Positions 63,506 through 64,000 of a DNA stretch of 64,000 bases are shown here, in pieces. Below the pieces are notes generated by a model that saw only the letters and a list, made by a program, of their open reading frames with translations, did not search any database and had not been told where the DNA came from. Location of the stretch: contig NZ_JAXMOR010000001.1 in assembly GCF_034669705.1 (NCBI RefSeq), positions 209,631-273,630 of the forward strand. The letters run 5' to 3'. A program made the translations under genes and the position numbers. The number at the start of each line of letters is the position of its first letter. Within the stretch, counting starts at the first letter, position 1. The stretch comes from Marinovum sp034669705. GTDB lineage: Bacteria; Pseudomonadota; Alphaproteobacteria; Rhodobacterales; Rhodobacteraceae.

Positions 63506-64000
63506 TCAGCCGCCGGCGGCCTCTATTGCCTCGAAGATGGCGGTTTCGGTGAGGATTTCCGGCAGGGCGATGCCATTGGGCGCGGCCGGGCCGTAGACCG
63601 CGTTGAACGGGATGCCGTAGCGGCCGAAGCTTTGCAGATAGGCCGAGATCGCGGGGTCGGGGCGGGTCCAGTCGGCCTGCATGGCGAGGATCGCGTCACC
63701 CGACAGCTGCGCCGCCACCGGATCGCGGTCGAGCACCAGCGCCTTGTTGGCCTTGCAGGTCAGGCACCAGTCGGCGGTGACGTCGACCAGCACGATTTTT
63801 CCTTCGGCCACATGGGCCGCGAGGCTGGCCTGATCGAAACCGGCCCAGCGGGTGGCGCCTTGCGCCGCCTCGGCCGGGGCCGGGCTGCGCAGGGCCGGCA
63901 GGGCCACGGCGAGTGCCGCCAGCGCCGCCACGGTCAGCGCGCGGGCGGGCAGGCGTCGGGTGGCGAGCGCGGCCAGGATCAACCCCATCAGCAGCGGGTG
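63506..64000 (-). CDS. DsbD/ScsB-like protein-disulfide reductase, C-terminal part (runs off right edge)
   Basis: The frame is open at the window edge and 164 codons are visible. They include the end of a membrane domain (LTVAALAALAVALPAL), then a periplasmic thioredoxin domain with WCLTCK as CxxC site and the block YGIPFNAVYGPAAPNGIALPE, which is typical of ScsB/DsbD proteins of alphaproteobacteria. Full-length relatives carry a large N-terminal domain outside this window. It moves reducing power from the cytoplasm to periplasmic thiol proteins, possibly including CcmG encoded next door. Convergent with ccmI. Confidence 0.85.
   Translation of the reverse strand, partial: HPLLMGLILAALATRRLPARALTVAALAALAVALPALRSPAPAEAAQGATRWAGFDQASLAAHVAEGKIVLVDVTADWCLTCKANKALVLDRDPVAAQLSGDAILAMQADWTRPDPAISAYLQSFGRYGIPFNAVYGPAAPNGIALPEILTETAIFEAIEAAGG

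Overview
The window looks like chromosomal DNA of a high-GC alphaproteobacterium of the order Rhodobacterales, most likely the Roseobacter clade. Support comes from the gene set (tatABC beside a DUF815 ATPase, surE-pcm-nlpD, a cysG/DUF2849/cysI/cysH/DUF934 block, a form II coxSLM set, a ccm block), strong GC bias at third codon positions, and the typical Rhodobacterales intergenic palindromes. This is inference from gene content; no rRNA, tRNA, CRISPR array, transposase, integrase or prophage gene was seen. Two genes run off the window: a hypothetical protein at the left edge and a DsbD/ScsB-like reductase at the right edge.

Left third (0-29 kb) is mostly housekeeping: prfC, a Hint-domain protein, a non-canonical SDR, a ferric-iron-type ABC ATPase, a DEAD-box helicase with a basic repeat tail, and a WYL-type regulator divergent from tatABC with a conspicuous double operator between them. 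Next come a 250-bp tandem intergenic repeat, then the surE-pcm-nlpD string, purF, cvpA, radA, a lipid-transport-type ABC pair (mlaEF-like) with alr, then dnaB, pyrE and pyrC. dnaB has a duplicated start region and a well-formed promoter.

The middle (29-36 kb) is an accessory surface-polysaccharide-type operon on the minus strand: three paralogous GT92-like glycosyltransferases, one of them fused to a degenerate sulfotransferase-like domain, plus a stand-alone sulfotransferase and a FkbM methyltransferase, all overlapping or tightly packed. From 36 to 58 kb, parts of a molybdenum-hydroxylase system (coxDE; coxF with a molybdopterin-binding protein; coxGSLM) alternate with the assimilatory sulfite/APS reduction operon with its Lrp regulator, a ferredoxin-NADP reductase, infC (apparent AUA start) and a three-gene signalling unit (response regulator, FIST sensor, hybrid histidine kinase) divergent from coxGSLM. 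CoxL carries the AYRGAGR motif, so it is a form II enzyme whose substrate need not be CO.

The right end (58-64 kb) has gap and the cytochrome c maturation string ccmF-ccmG-ccmH-ccmI, followed by the DsbD/ScsB-like gene. Intergenic DNA carries several repeat families: short palindromes of 8+5+8 bases at 3' ends of genes, a CTTCATCTTGCC-type element (sometimes as inverted pairs), a GTAGGGTGGGTT hairpin flanking coxLM, and a 107-bp tandem array near 48.8 kb. Apart from those repeats I saw nothing else in the longer gene-free stretches.
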